A stretch of 64,000 nucleotides of DNA from JAIQFL01 sp035295745 (GTDB lineage Bacteria > Acidobacteriota > Terriglobia > Bryobacterales > Bryobacteraceae), in NCBI GenBank assembly GCA_035295745.1, contig DATGIL010000022.1:248001-312000 (forward strand), in the 5' to 3' direction. The notes beneath the pieces are model-generated. The model ran no database searches, had not been told where the DNA came from, and was given only the letters and a program-made list of their open reading frames with translations. The position numbers and the translations under genes were made by a program. Positions 41,515 to 50,396 of the stretch are shown one piece after another. Within the stretch, counting starts at the first letter, position 1; the number at the start of each line of letters is the position of its first letter.

Positions 41515-42582
41515 ATGTCTGACGAACAATTTACAGTGGATGGAACATTACAAGGGACGTGCACCATAGGAGCAGCAAGCAGACTCCGCCGCGAGATGTC
41601 CAGTCGACGCTCCTTTTTAGCTTCGGCCGGCCATCAGTTTTTGGAGGTGGCAGCGGCTACGGGTTTGGCTGCGGGAGCATTGCGCGCCGGCCCCGGCGGG
41701 GGCGCGATGCCTACACGGGAGTTGGGCATGACCGGTGCGAAGGTGTCGATCCTCGCGATGGGCGGTGGCAGCCGTCTCCTGAGCTACAACGACGAACAGG
41801 GGGTCGCCGCGGTCAAGAAAGCGCTCGACCTTGGCATCACCTACATAGATACCGCGGACGACTACGGCAATCACCAGAGTGAACGCCGTATTGGCATGGC
41901 GCTCAAAGGCAGGCGTAACGGCATCTTCCTTGCCACCAAGCTGACCAATCGCGACGGCGCGCAGAGCTTTCGAATCGTTGAAGAGAGCCTCAAAGCCCTG
42001 CAACTCAGCCAGGTCGATCTCATTCACATCCATTCCCTGCAGACCCCGCAAGACCTCGCGAAGATCGAGGAAAAGGGCGGCGTACTCGAACAGCTACGCA
42101 AGATGCGCGATCAGAAGATGACGCGCTTCATCGGCATCACCTGCCACTACGATCCCACAGTGCTCAAGACCGCCCTCGAACGCCACGATTTCGACTGCAC
42201 CCAGATGGCGCTCAACGGCGCGCTGGTCGGCATGGAAGGCAACAAAATGGTGCCCAATCGCGCCATGACCACGAGCTTTGAAACGGTGGCCCTGCCGGTG
42301 GCGAATCGCAAGAAGATGGGTGTGATCGCGATGAAAGTCTTTGCGCAGGAGGCCCTGCTGCCGGGCGCTCCCCACGAAAAGCTGCTCTACTACTCGATGT
42401 CGCTGCCGGTCACCACCGCCGTGGTGGGAATGCCCAAGATGGAACACATCGAGGAGAATACCCGCCTGGCCAAGGCATTTCAGCCGCTGCCTCGCGATGA
42501 GATGCAGCGCCTATCCGATGGGCTTTCCAGGAAGTACAAGGCCTCGCTTGATCGCTTCTTCCGCGACCACGTAGACGCCTGA
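41515..42582 (+). CDS. Aldo/keto reductase with Tat signal
   Basis: A 355-residue protein. SRRSFLASAG followed by a hydrophobic stretch (VAAATGLAAGALRA) indicates Tat export. The reductase core has the tetrad Asp112, Tyr117 (IDTADDYGNHQSE), Lys142 (ATKLTNRD) and His173 (VDLIHIHSLQ), and the barrel continues with RFIGITCHYDP. Two starts are possible: 41515, used here, has a purine-rich stretch upstream; 41596 would begin right at MSSRRSFL, a common Tat layout, but has no ribosome site. Exported oxidoreductases of this kind are frequent in Acidobacteria; the substrate is unknown. Confidence 0.82.
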   Translation: MSDEQFTVDGTLQGTCTIGAASRLRREMSSRRSFLASAGHQFLEVAAATGLAAGALRAGPGGGAMPTRELGMTGAKVSILAMGGGSRLLSYNDEQGVAAVKKALDLGITYIDTADDYGNHQSERRIGMALKGRRNGIFLATKLTNRDGAQSFRIVEESLKALQLSQVDLIHIHSLQTPQDLAKIEEKGGVLEQLRKMRDQKMTRFIGITCHYDPTVLKTALERHDFDCTQMALNGALVGMEGNKMVPNRAMTTSFETVALPVANRKKMGVIAMKVFAQEALLPGAPHEKLLYYSMSLPVTTAVVGMPKMEHIEENTRLAKAFQPLPRDEMQRLSDGLSRKYKASLDRFFRDHVDA

Positions 42583-42621
42583 CCGGGCCTCAGAGTTTAC
42601 ATCCGGGCATATAATGAAGCC

Positions 42622-45171
42622 ATGAAGAGAGTGGCGTGGGCGTTGTGTGGGCTATTGCTTACGATTGGCACTGTTTCCGCCCAAACGCCACCCAAAGTCG
42701 ACTTCGCGCGCGATATCGAGCCCCTCCTCTCTAAGCGGTGCCAACTCTGCCATGGCGCACAACAGCAGATGAGTGGTCTGCGCCTCGACCAGAAAGAAGC
42801 CGCGCTCAAGGGCGGCACGTCCGGCAAAGACATCCTGCCGGGCAATAGCGCGGGGAGCCGTCTGATTCGCCTCGTCTCCGGCGAAGAGACGAAAGTAATG
42901 CCGCCTGTAGGCGCGCGGCTCACTCCCGCCGCGATCAGTCTGCTGCGCGCGTGGATCGATCAGGGCGCCAACTGGCCGGCCACCACTACCAAGACCTCCA
43001 CTCTATGGTCCTTGCAGAAGATCACGCGCCCCAAGCCTCCTGTCACCCGCAATACCGTCTGGCCGCGCAATGCGATCGACGCGTTTGTCCTGGCGAAGCT
43101 GGAGTCACAATCCATCAAGCCGTCGCCCGAAGCCTCCAAGAGCACGCTAATTCGCCGCCTGAGCCTCGACCTCACCGGACTCCCGCCCACTCCACAGGAA
43201 GTCGAAGCATTCCTCAATGACAAGCGTCCCGACGCGTATGAGCGGCTGGTTGACCATCTGCTGGACTCGCCTCACTATGGCGAAAAATGGGCGCGTTACT
43301 GGCTCGATCTCGCCCGTTATGCCGATAGTGATGGGTACGAGAAGGATCGCTCCCGTCCATGGGCTTGGCGCTACCGCCAGTGGGTGATCGATTCTCTGAA
43401 TCGCGACCTGCCCTACGATCAGTTCACCATCCAACAACTCGCCGGCGACCTGCTGCCTGACCGCAATCTCGATACGCTCGTCGCCACCGGATTCAATCGC
43501 AACACCCTCACCAATCGCGAAGGCGGCACCGACCCGGAACAGTTTCGCGACGAGCAGGTACTCGATCGTGCCGCCACCCTGGGTACGGTCTGGCTGGGCC
43601 TCACCGTGGGATGCGCGCAGTGCCACAATCACAAGTACGATCCCATCAGCCAGAAAGAGTTCTATCAGCTCACCGCCTTCTTCAATACTCAGGAGGAGGT
43701 GAACATCCCTGCGCCCCTGCCTGGTGAGACCGGCCCCTACCTGGCCGCCCGTCCCGAGTACTTGAAGCAGCGGCAGGCACTGCTCGAGGAGTATAAGATT
43801 CCGGAGGTCGAACGCGATTGGGAAGACAAGCTGCGGTACGCGCAGCAGCATCCCACCGAGCATGACGACTGGATCTTCGCCTACGGCGAGTTCACGCACA
43901 ACGTAGACAGCGCCAGGAAAGTGCTGTTTAAGGAAGCCTCCACCCGCACCGAGGTGCAGCAGAACCAGATGATCGATTACTTCATTAGTTCCTGCGGCAA
44001 TCTCTATCCGAAACAGTATTGCAACGATCTGAAGCTCGGAGAACTGCGCACCAAGCTCAACGCGCTGAGTGCCAAACTGCCGCCCTACAGTTTCGCGCCC
44101 GTCCTGCTGGAGAACGACACGCCGCCCAAGACTTATATCCACGTGAAAGGTGACTGGCGCGACCGTGGGGAAGAAGTACAGCCCGGCACACTCGCCGTAC
44201 TGCCTCCCCTGCCCGCGGGTGAAAAGCCCACGCGCCTCGCACTGGCACGCTGGCTGGTCTCGAACGACAACCCTCTTACCGCCCGGGTGGCCGTCAATCG
44301 CCTCTGGCAGGAATTATTCGGGCGCGGCATCGTCAACACTTCGGAAGATTTCGGCACCCAGGGCGACCGGCCGAGCAATCCCGAGCTCTTGGACTGGCTC
44401 GCCAGCGAGTTTCGCGGCCGCTGCGGATGGAGTCAGAAGCAGATGGTCCGCCTCATCGTCACCTCCGCCACGTACCGACAGTCGTCCGATGCGCGCCCGG
44501 AATTGCAGGCCACTGACCCCGACAACACCCTGCTGGCGCGCCAATCACGCCCCCGGCTCCCGGCCGAACTGGTTCGCGATGAAGCACTCTATACTGCCGG
44601 ACTGCTCGATCTGCGGATTGGTGGCAAGAGCGTGAAACCACCTCAGCCCAAGGGAGTCGCCGAGCTGTCCTACGCGGGCTCGGTAAAGTGGGACGAGAGC
44701 ACCGGCGCCGACCGTTACCGCCGTGGTCTCTATATCCACTTTCAACGCACTACCCCTTACCCGCAGCTCATGAACTTCGACGCCCCGAGTTCAAATCTCG
44801 CCTGTACACGGCGCGAACGCACCGACACCCCGCTACAGGCGTTAAACCTGATGAATGACCCGGTGTTCTTCGAGGCGGCACAAGGCTTGGCATTTCGCGT
44901 CATGCGCGAAGCGCCGGCAGGGTCGGGTGGTTTCCGCGACAAGCTGAATTACGCCTTCCAGGTGACGTTGGGCCGCCAGCCCAGCGCAAGGGAAGCGGAG
45001 CGCCTGGGCACTTACTTCGACGAGTCGCTGCGCAAGCTATCGAGCGATCCGCAGACCGTCGACGCGCTGTTTCCCAATCGCATTGAAGGCGTGCCGCAAA
45101 CCGACGCGGCCGCGTGGGTGGAGTTGAGCCGCGTGCTGCTCAACCTCGACGAGTTCATCACGAGGGAATAG
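42622..45171 (+). CDS. PSD1/PSCyt family protein (cytochrome c-like, DUF1549, DUF1553)
   Basis: The 849-residue exported protein has a signal peptide (VAWALCGLLLTIGTVSAQ). A cytochrome c-like domain with CQLCH (Cys40, Cys43, His44) and MPP as axial-ligand region follows. The DUF1549 domain covers about 145-345 (RRLSLDLTGLPPTPQEVEAF) and includes a second heme-like motif CAQCHNHKYDPI near 330. The DUF1553 domain starts near 525 with LARWLVSNDNPLTARVAVNR. This family is widespread in Planctomycetes and Acidobacteria and always paired with a DUF1501 protein, as here. Function unproved; electron transfer during extracellular polymer or sulfate-ester breakdown is proposed. Confidence 0.9.
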   Translation: MKRVAWALCGLLLTIGTVSAQTPPKVDFARDIEPLLSKRCQLCHGAQQQMSGLRLDQKEAALKGGTSGKDILPGNSAGSRLIRLVSGEETKVMPPVGARLTPAAISLLRAWIDQGANWPATTTKTSTLWSLQKITRPKPPVTRNTVWPRNAIDAFVLAKLESQSIKPSPEASKSTLIRRLSLDLTGLPPTPQEVEAFLNDKRPDAYERLVDHLLDSPHYGEKWARYWLDLARYADSDGYEKDRSRPWAWRYRQWVIDSLNRDLPYDQFTIQQLAGDLLPDRNLDTLVATGFNRNTLTNREGGTDPEQFRDEQVLDRAATLGTVWLGLTVGCAQCHNHKYDPISQKEFYQLTAFFNTQEEVNIPAPLPGETGPYLAARPEYLKQRQALLEEYKIPEVERDWEDKLRYAQQHPTEHDDWIFAYGEFTHNVDSARKVLFKEASTRTEVQQNQMIDYFISSCGNLYPKQYCNDLKLGELRTKLNALSAKLPPYSFAPVLLENDTPPKTYIHVKGDWRDRGEEVQPGTLAVLPPLPAGEKPTRLALARWLVSNDNPLTARVAVNRLWQELFGRGIVNTSEDFGTQGDRPSNPELLDWLASEFRGRCGWSQKQMVRLIVTSATYRQSSDARPELQATDPDNTLLARQSRPRLPAELVRDEALYTAGLLDLRIGGKSVKPPQPKGVAELSYAGSVKWDESTGADRYRRGLYIHFQRTTPYPQLMNFDAPSSNLACTRRERTDTPLQALNLMNDPVFFEAAQGLAFRVMREAPAGSGGFRDKLNYAFQVTLGRQPSAREAERLGTYFDESLRKLSSDPQTVDALFPNRIEGVPQTDAAAWVELSRVLLNLDEFITRE

Positions 45172-45174
45172 GAC

Positions 45175-46608
45175 ATGGATCGCGAACAGTTCCGGAAAAT
45201 CCAGTCGCGCCGCCGCTTCTTCCAGGAGTGTGCGGGCGGTATCGGCATCATGGCGCTTGCCCAACTGATGCAGCGTGAAGGCCGCGGAGCCACCCCGGAG
45301 GTCAACCCGCTTGCGCCTCGCAAACCGCACTTCCCTCCCAAAGCCAAGAACGTAATCTTCATGTTCATGGAAGGCGGCCCCAGCCAGCTCGATCTCTTCG
45401 ATCCCAAGCCGGAACTGCAGAAGTGGAGTGGAAAGCCCCTGCCCGATTCCATGACCAAGGACTTGCGCCTGGCCTTCACCAAGCCCAATGCGGCCGTCCT
45501 GGCGAGCCCGCGCACGTTCAAGCCCTATGGCCAGAGCGGCACCGAGTTTTCCGATTTTATCCCCCACATCGCGAGTTGTGCCGATGACGTCTGCCTGGTG
45601 CGCTCCATGTTCACGGACGCCTTCAATCATCACCCGGGGCAGTTGCTGCTTTTCGGCGGCAGCATCCAGGTGGGACGTCCGACCATGGGCGCGTGGGTGC
45701 TCTACGGCTTGGGCAGCGAGTCTCAGAACCTGCCTGGATTTGTTGTACTGAACTCCGGCGTAGGCACCAGCGGCGGTACTTCCAACTGGTCGAGCGGCTT
45801 CCTGCCGTCGACATATCAGGGTGTAGTGCTGCGCAGCTCCGGCGACCCGGTGTTGTACCTCTCGAACCCGCCGGGCGTCACCCGCGAGATGCAGCGCTCC
45901 GGTCTCGACGTGCTCAAAGACTTGAACGAGGAGCACCTGGCCCGTACCGGTGACATGGAGATCGCGTCGCGGATTGCCTCGTATGAACTCGCCTTCCGCA
46001 TGCAGATGGCGGGGCCGGAATTGCTCGATTTTTCGAAGGAATCGCCTGAGACGCTCGCGCTTTACGGCGTGGAAGAGGGACCCGGCAAACAGTTCGCCAC
46101 GAATTGCCTTCTGGCGCGGCGCATGGTGGAGCGCGGCGTGCGCTTCGTCATGCTGACCCACGCCAGTTGGGACGATCACACCGACCTCAATCGCAAGCTC
46201 AAGGGCCATTGCGATATCGCGGACAAGCCTACCGCCGGGTTGATCAAGGATTTGAAACAGCGCGGCATGTTGGACGACACACTCGTCGTCTGGGGCGGCG
46301 AATTCGGACGCACCCCTATGTGTGAGATTCGCGATCCGCGCGACGCCAACAACGCCGGCCGCGACCATCACCCGCTCGCCTACAGCCTCTTCCTTGCAGG
46401 CGGCGGCATTAAGGGCGGCCAGGTTATCGGCAAGACGGACGACCTCTGCATGAACGTGACAGAGGACAAAGTTCACGTCCACGACTTACAAGCGACGCTG
46501 CTGCATTGTCTCGGCCTGGAACACACGCGCCTCACCTATCACCACATGGGCCGCGATTTTCGTCTCACCGATGTCGCCGGCAACGTCGTTCAGAAGATGC
46601 TCGTCTGA
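45175..46608 (+). CDS. DUF1501-family exported protein
   Basis: A 477-residue protein starting three bases after the PSD1 gene. The N-terminus SRRRFFQECAGGIGIMALAQ is a Tat-type signal. The body belongs to the alkaline-phosphatase/sulfatase-like superfamily: KNVIFMFMEGGPSQLDLFDP (about 58-77), HHPGQLLLFGG, DDTLVVWGGEFGRTPM (about 365) and GRDHHPLAYSLFLAGGG, with acidic and His residues at usual metal positions. The nucleophile Ser/Thr of true sulfatases is not obvious. Cotranscription with the heme protein suggests a joint role at the cell surface. Confidence 0.9.
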   Translation: MDREQFRKIQSRRRFFQECAGGIGIMALAQLMQREGRGATPEVNPLAPRKPHFPPKAKNVIFMFMEGGPSQLDLFDPKPELQKWSGKPLPDSMTKDLRLAFTKPNAAVLASPRTFKPYGQSGTEFSDFIPHIASCADDVCLVRSMFTDAFNHHPGQLLLFGGSIQVGRPTMGAWVLYGLGSESQNLPGFVVLNSGVGTSGGTSNWSSGFLPSTYQGVVLRSSGDPVLYLSNPPGVTREMQRSGLDVLKDLNEEHLARTGDMEIASRIASYELAFRMQMAGPELLDFSKESPETLALYGVEEGPGKQFATNCLLARRMVERGVRFVMLTHASWDDHTDLNRKLKGHCDIADKPTAGLIKDLKQRGMLDDTLVVWGGEFGRTPMCEIRDPRDANNAGRDHHPLAYSLFLAGGGIKGGQVIGKTDDLCMNVTEDKVHVHDLQATLLHCLGLEHTRLTYHHMGRDFRLTDVAGNVVQKMLV

Positions 46609-46644
46609 TAGTGGCTGCGGCGGTGCGCAGAAGGTCTGCGGGTT

Positions 46645-47121
46645 CGCTGCCTCACTGTCGCGGCTCGTACATACCTTCGCGCGACACGTGCGCTTGCACC
46701 GCGCGCGTGAGCAAGCGATCTTGACTGCTTTTGCGGCGTGCCGGCAACGCTCCCTCACGGTCGCGGCTCGTAAGCTACCCATGCGTGCGCTTGCGAGCCG
46801 CGCGCATGAGCAAGCGATCTTGACTGCTTTCGCGGCGTGGCGGCAAACGCTCCCTCACGGTCGCGGCTCGTAAGCTACCCATGCGTGCGCTTGCGAGCCG
46901 CGCGCGTGAGCAAGCGATCTTGACTGCTTTAGCGACGTGCCGGCAACGCTCCCTCACGGTCGCGGCTCGTAAGCTACCCATGCGTGCGCTTGCGAGCCGC
47001 GCGCGTGAGCAAGCGATCTTGACTGCTTTAGCGGCGTGCCAGCAACGCTCCCTCACGGTCGCGGCTCGTAAGCTACCCATGCGCGCGCTTGCGCCGCGCG
47101 CGTGAGCAAGCGGTATTTGAC
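46645..47121. repeat. Tandem array of 99-base hairpin repeats
   Basis: Units begin CGCTCCCTCACGG at 46748, 46848, 46947 and 47046, with a degenerate first unit from 46645 and a partial last one, so about 4.7 copies with spacing 103, 100, 99, 99. Within each unit CTCACGGTCGCGGCTCG is followed, after a 23-base spacer, by CGAGCCGCGCGCGTGAG, which pairs at 15 of 17 positions. Each unit is therefore one large stem-loop. The 99-base period keeps reading frames open on both strands, but these encode only low-complexity repeats. The array fills the space between the convergent DUF1501 and protease genes. Confidence 0.85.
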
Positions 47122-47143
47122 TTACGCGGCTCGCCGAGCCCTA

Positions 47144-49540
47144 TCACTGCACGGGAATAATCACACTCTGCGTGACATCGCCGGCCGTGATGTCCACCTG
47201 CATATTACTCGTGCCCGCGCGAATGTCGACTGCGTAGGTGCCGGGAATGGTGCCAACACGGTAAATACTGCTCACCGTCCCTCCTCCAGCGCTCACGTGG
47301 GCGGACGGTTGCGGAAATCCGCCAAAGGGAAGGCCAGCCACATCCACAACACGGAAGATGATGGCGTTGGTGGACGTGGCTCCCGCTGAGTCGACCAAGT
47401 CGGAATAAAGAACGGAAATCCCGGCTGGCGTTGTGCCCGGGACCGCGAACCAGTAGGGAATTGTAATGGCCGATGGATTGGCCGCACCCATGACCTGGAC
47501 GGTCCCCTGATACTCACCCGGCTGCAACCCCGCCGTGTTGAGCTGCAGCAGGACCTGTCGCACCTGGTTGGGATCGAGTTGCAGAGACGTGGTCGAGAGC
47601 GCCGGCGCCGGACTCGCACCTGTCGGCGACACCGTCAACGTAAAGGTATCGGTGACACTTCCGACGTTCGATAGCACCAGGTTGAGGCTCGGATTAGGAC
47701 CGGCTTGCGAATTCGCGGAGAAGTTCAACGCGGTGGGATAGGCCGTGACCGTCCCGTTCATCGCCGCGAAAACGTTCAAGACTCCCGCACCTGCTTGCGA
47801 AACCGTGGCTGGCTTGCCGGGCGCGCTGGTTGCCGGAGTCGCCGAATTGACCAGCAGTGACCTGTATTGAGCCATGGTGAGCCCGGGACGGGCGGCTTTC
47901 AGAATCGCCGCTGCTCCCGCGGTCAGCGGCGCCGAGTAACTCGTCCCCGCCGAGTAAACGAAGCCCGTGGGACTATAGAGTTCGCCCGAAGGGAATGTAT
48001 TCTGGCCCGCGGTGATGAGGTCCTGTCCCACTGCGAGCAGGTCGGGCTTGAGCGCACTCGTAACGCTGGGACCCCGGCTGGAAAAAGAGGTCAGGTCGGT
48101 GCTTTGCGAAAAGGCTACGGGCTGCGCGAATTGCAAAGTGACGGACAGTCCCGGCGCGGCGGCCAGCCGTGCTTTCAGGTCGGCGCCGTCCGCCTGCGTC
48201 ATAAACATCGTCGGCAGAGTTGCGGCACCCACGGATTGTGCGCCATTCCCGAACGGGCTCGTCGTGCCATTGTTGTAGATGATCACGCCCACGCCGCCAC
48301 CTGCTGCCACATTATTGATTTTGCTTTCGAAGGTACAGATGCCGCGCAGCACCAGCACCACCATGCCGGACGCGGACCCATTGGGCAACGGAGAACATGC
48401 CAAAGCGCTCGGATCGAGACTGGCCACGTCCAACAGTGGGCCCGAGACGGCCTGCCCGGGATCGGCGCCGTTGCCCAGATAGGCGTGATAGGGCGCTACG
48501 CCATCGGTAGTGATCCCGTAGCCCAGGGTGCGGTCATTGCGGATAGCGCCGACTGCAATCACATCCGGAGGCGTTGCGAAATTGGCGAGGGTGCTGGCTC
48601 CCGGGCCGTTGTTTCCGGCCGCGACCGTAACAATGACACCGGCAGCAGTTGCCGCCTCGAGCGCCGCATTCACCGGATCCTCCAGATTGGCGTCCGAATA
48701 CGAGGTGATGATGCCTCCGAGGCTCAGGTTGATCACATCCATGCCGTCCGCGACCGCGTCATCCACGGCCTTCACGATGACGTCGAAGGTGGCCCCGAGA
48801 GAATCGAGCACTTTGTAGTTGCCAACATAAGCGGCCGGCGCCACACCGATGATCGGCCCGTACGGACTAGCCGCAGGGCCACCAGCCGCTGCCATCGCAG
48901 TTCCGGTACCGTGTCCCGAGCGGTCGTTGGCATCGGGCTCTCCCCCGTCCGGCAGGAGCGTCGTGTAGTTCTTGGCCACGATGATCTTGGCATTGGTGTA
49001 TTGCAGGTCGGAAGAATTCAGGGCTTGCGGGAACCCGGACAAGGCCGGCAGCGGAGTTCCGAATGCCGGATTGTTCACGTCGATGCCGCTGTCGACCATC
49101 GCGATCTTGATCCCGGCACCGGCACTATTCTGACCCAGCGGCAGAGTCGCCCACACATCCGGCACCTTGTGCAGCGGCAAGGCATGATCGAGCAGCGGCT
49201 TCACGCGCCGGACGGGATGCAGCGCGATCACGCCCGGAATCTTCATCAATTCAGGAGCACGATCGTCGGGGATACTCACCAGAAGCGCGTTCAGGACAGT
49301 GTCCACACTCTCCATGACCTTGCCCCCGTGGCTCGCCACCAGCCGCCGCGCAGCGGCCTGCGACTGGCGTACTGCTGCCCGTCGAGAGGCGAAGCGCGCG
49401 TCGCGGGCGGCAAACCGCGCTCCTTGTTTTGTCACCGCGGCTGCGGCGGGATCTCCTGAAAGTTCGACAATATACCGTCCGGGAACGACTTGACCGCAAA
49501 CCGCTGCCGAGAAAACACAGAGAAGCAAGACCGATTTCAT
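47144..49540 (-). CDS. Secreted subtilisin-like (S8) serine protease with PA domain
   Basis: A 798-residue protease. A signal peptide (KSVLLLCVFSAAVCGQ) is followed by an inhibitor-type propeptide (about 20-115) and the catalytic domain with Asp150 (IAMVDSGID), His210 (RSGHGTGTA), the oxyanion segment VAAGNNGPG and Ser534 (AGTSYSAP). A PA insert lies around 350-470 (GICTFESKINNVAAGGGVGV). Two beta-rich modules, one with FSANSQAGPNPSLNLVLSN, form the C-terminus. The ATG at 49540 follows AGGGG; a TTG directly before it is less likely. It should degrade proteins outside the cell. Confidence 0.92.
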   Translation of the reverse strand: MKSVLLLCVFSAAVCGQVVPGRYIVELSGDPAAAAVTKQGARFAARDARFASRRAAVRQSQAAARRLVASHGGKVMESVDTVLNALLVSIPDDRAPELMKIPGVIALHPVRRVKPLLDHALPLHKVPDVWATLPLGQNSAGAGIKIAMVDSGIDVNNPAFGTPLPALSGFPQALNSSDLQYTNAKIIVAKNYTTLLPDGGEPDANDRSGHGTGTAMAAAGGPAASPYGPIIGVAPAAYVGNYKVLDSLGATFDVIVKAVDDAVADGMDVINLSLGGIITSYSDANLEDPVNAALEAATAAGVIVTVAAGNNGPGASTLANFATPPDVIAVGAIRNDRTLGYGITTDGVAPYHAYLGNGADPGQAVSGPLLDVASLDPSALACSPLPNGSASGMVVLVLRGICTFESKINNVAAGGGVGVIIYNNGTTSPFGNGAQSVGAATLPTMFMTQADGADLKARLAAAPGLSVTLQFAQPVAFSQSTDLTSFSSRGPSVTSALKPDLLAVGQDLITAGQNTFPSGELYSPTGFVYSAGTSYSAPLTAGAAAILKAARPGLTMAQYRSLLVNSATPATSAPGKPATVSQAGAGVLNVFAAMNGTVTAYPTALNFSANSQAGPNPSLNLVLSNVGSVTDTFTLTVSPTGASPAPALSTTSLQLDPNQVRQVLLQLNTAGLQPGEYQGTVQVMGAANPSAITIPYWFAVPGTTPAGISVLYSDLVDSAGATSTNAIIFRVVDVAGLPFGGFPQPSAHVSAGGGTVSSIYRVGTIPGTYAVDIRAGTSNMQVDITAGDVTQSVIIPVQ

Positions 49541-49680
49541 CAACTAACCCCTGGGTCAGACACCACGCCGCCAACGAGGCGTGAGAAGCCCTTCGCACTA
49601 TGATACGCTGCCGCCCACGAAATCGGATTACCAACTTTAGTCTGTGTGGCGCGGAATCTACACCTGGAAATTATTAGGAG

Positions 49681-50130
49681 CTAGTCCGCGTCGGGAGTAT
49701 CGGCCAGATCGGCGAGATCCTTTGGCCGCCCCGCGGCCCGTTTGTTGCGACGATACAGCCGTAGGCTCAAGAACACCGTAGGTACGCCATCAATCTCACC
49801 ATGGACTCGCTCATTCCAAGCTTCTTCGAAGGTCACGTCGGAGATGCCCGTGACTAGACCGATTCGGTATGGGTCAATTCCCAACTGGATGACCTGACCG
49901 GGAGTCAAGAAGTCTGACGGAGCAATTCCTAATGAACCGAATCCGAAATGGTCGAGCACTTCCACCAGTCGGAGCGCATTATCCTCCGATGCACGTACAA
50001 AGAAGTCGATGTCACCCGTGGACCGAGGGACGCCGTGAAATGCTCTTGCCCATGCGCCCACGATCACGTAGTCAACGCGGTGCGAGTTTAATAATTCGAT
50101 AAACTCGCGCCAATCGGGGAGAAGGGTCAT
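49681..50130 (-). CDS. Nucleotidyltransferase-like protein (MNT/DUF6036 type)
   Basis: A 149-residue protein of the minimal nucleotidyltransferase fold. The opening DYVIVGAWARAFHGVPRSTG leads to DIDFFV, giving the pair of acidic residues that bind metal, and the pattern GAWA-x4-HG-x-PR-x-T-x-DID is that of DUF6036-like enzymes. It overlaps by 59 bases a 65-residue gene on the same strand. Such minimal transferases often act in toxin-antitoxin pairs by modifying tRNA or proteins, but nothing here proves that. The C-terminal RPKDLADLADTPD is usual for the family. Confidence 0.8.
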   Translation of the reverse strand: MTLLPDWREFIELLNSHRVDYVIVGAWARAFHGVPRSTGDIDFFVRASEDNALRLVEVLDHFGFGSLGIAPSDFLTPGQVIQLGIDPYRIGLVTGISDVTFEEAWNERVHGEIDGVPTVFLSLRLYRRNKRAAGRPKDLADLADTPDAD

Positions 50131-50269
50131 GTCGAGATTGGATCCGCAGTGTAGTCAACTCGCACATCATGCGAAGACGTTCCTCAGGCGTCAGGCCCCA
50201 ATAATATTCCCTCCCGGCCCGGTCGGCGTCTTCGAAATTCGCAAACTTGCGGACGTGGACGGTCCTCAC
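50072..50269 (-). CDS. Small partner protein of the nucleotidyltransferase
   Basis: A 65-residue protein too short for firm family assignment. It reads REYYWGLTPEERLRMMCELT in the middle and SPRLARVYRIIKL at the end; both phrases recur in small proteins encoded before nucleotidyltransferase genes. The end of this gene lies 59 bases inside the transferase gene in another frame, and both sequences look genuine there, which argues for a real long overlap and coupled translation. The genes may form a toxin-antitoxin-like unit; the role of each part is inferred. Confidence 0.7.
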   Translation of the reverse strand: MRTVHVRKFANFEDADRAGREYYWGLTPEERLRMMCELTTLRIQSRHDPSPRLARVYRIIKLAPR

Positions 50270-50396
50270 GGCTCCATTATAGTTCGCGTCGCCCCAAATC
50301 CTGCACCAACGGTAATCTCTTCAAAACTCGGCAGCGCCCGCGTCTCTGCGATGAAGTGCCTGCGTGATGGCGCCTACGGAACTATCATAAAAAGGA

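Noticed and set aside
45037..46482. 481-codon open frame opposite the DUF1501 gene
   Set aside because: Shadow of the coding strand; no signal, motif or ribosome site.
46571..47105. Open frames encoding 33-residue repeated peptides in the hairpin array
   Set aside because: Frames are open on both strands because the unit length is divisible by three; composition is low-complexity and there is no start signal or family match.
46645..47121. Possible CRISPR array
   Set aside because: The units are 99 bases, nearly identical over their whole length and adjoin directly; there are no variable spacers and no cas genes.
47867..49459. 530-codon open frame opposite the subtilisin-like protease
   Set aside because: The protease has all catalytic motifs on the other strand; the antisense product is rich in Arg, His and Gly without pattern.
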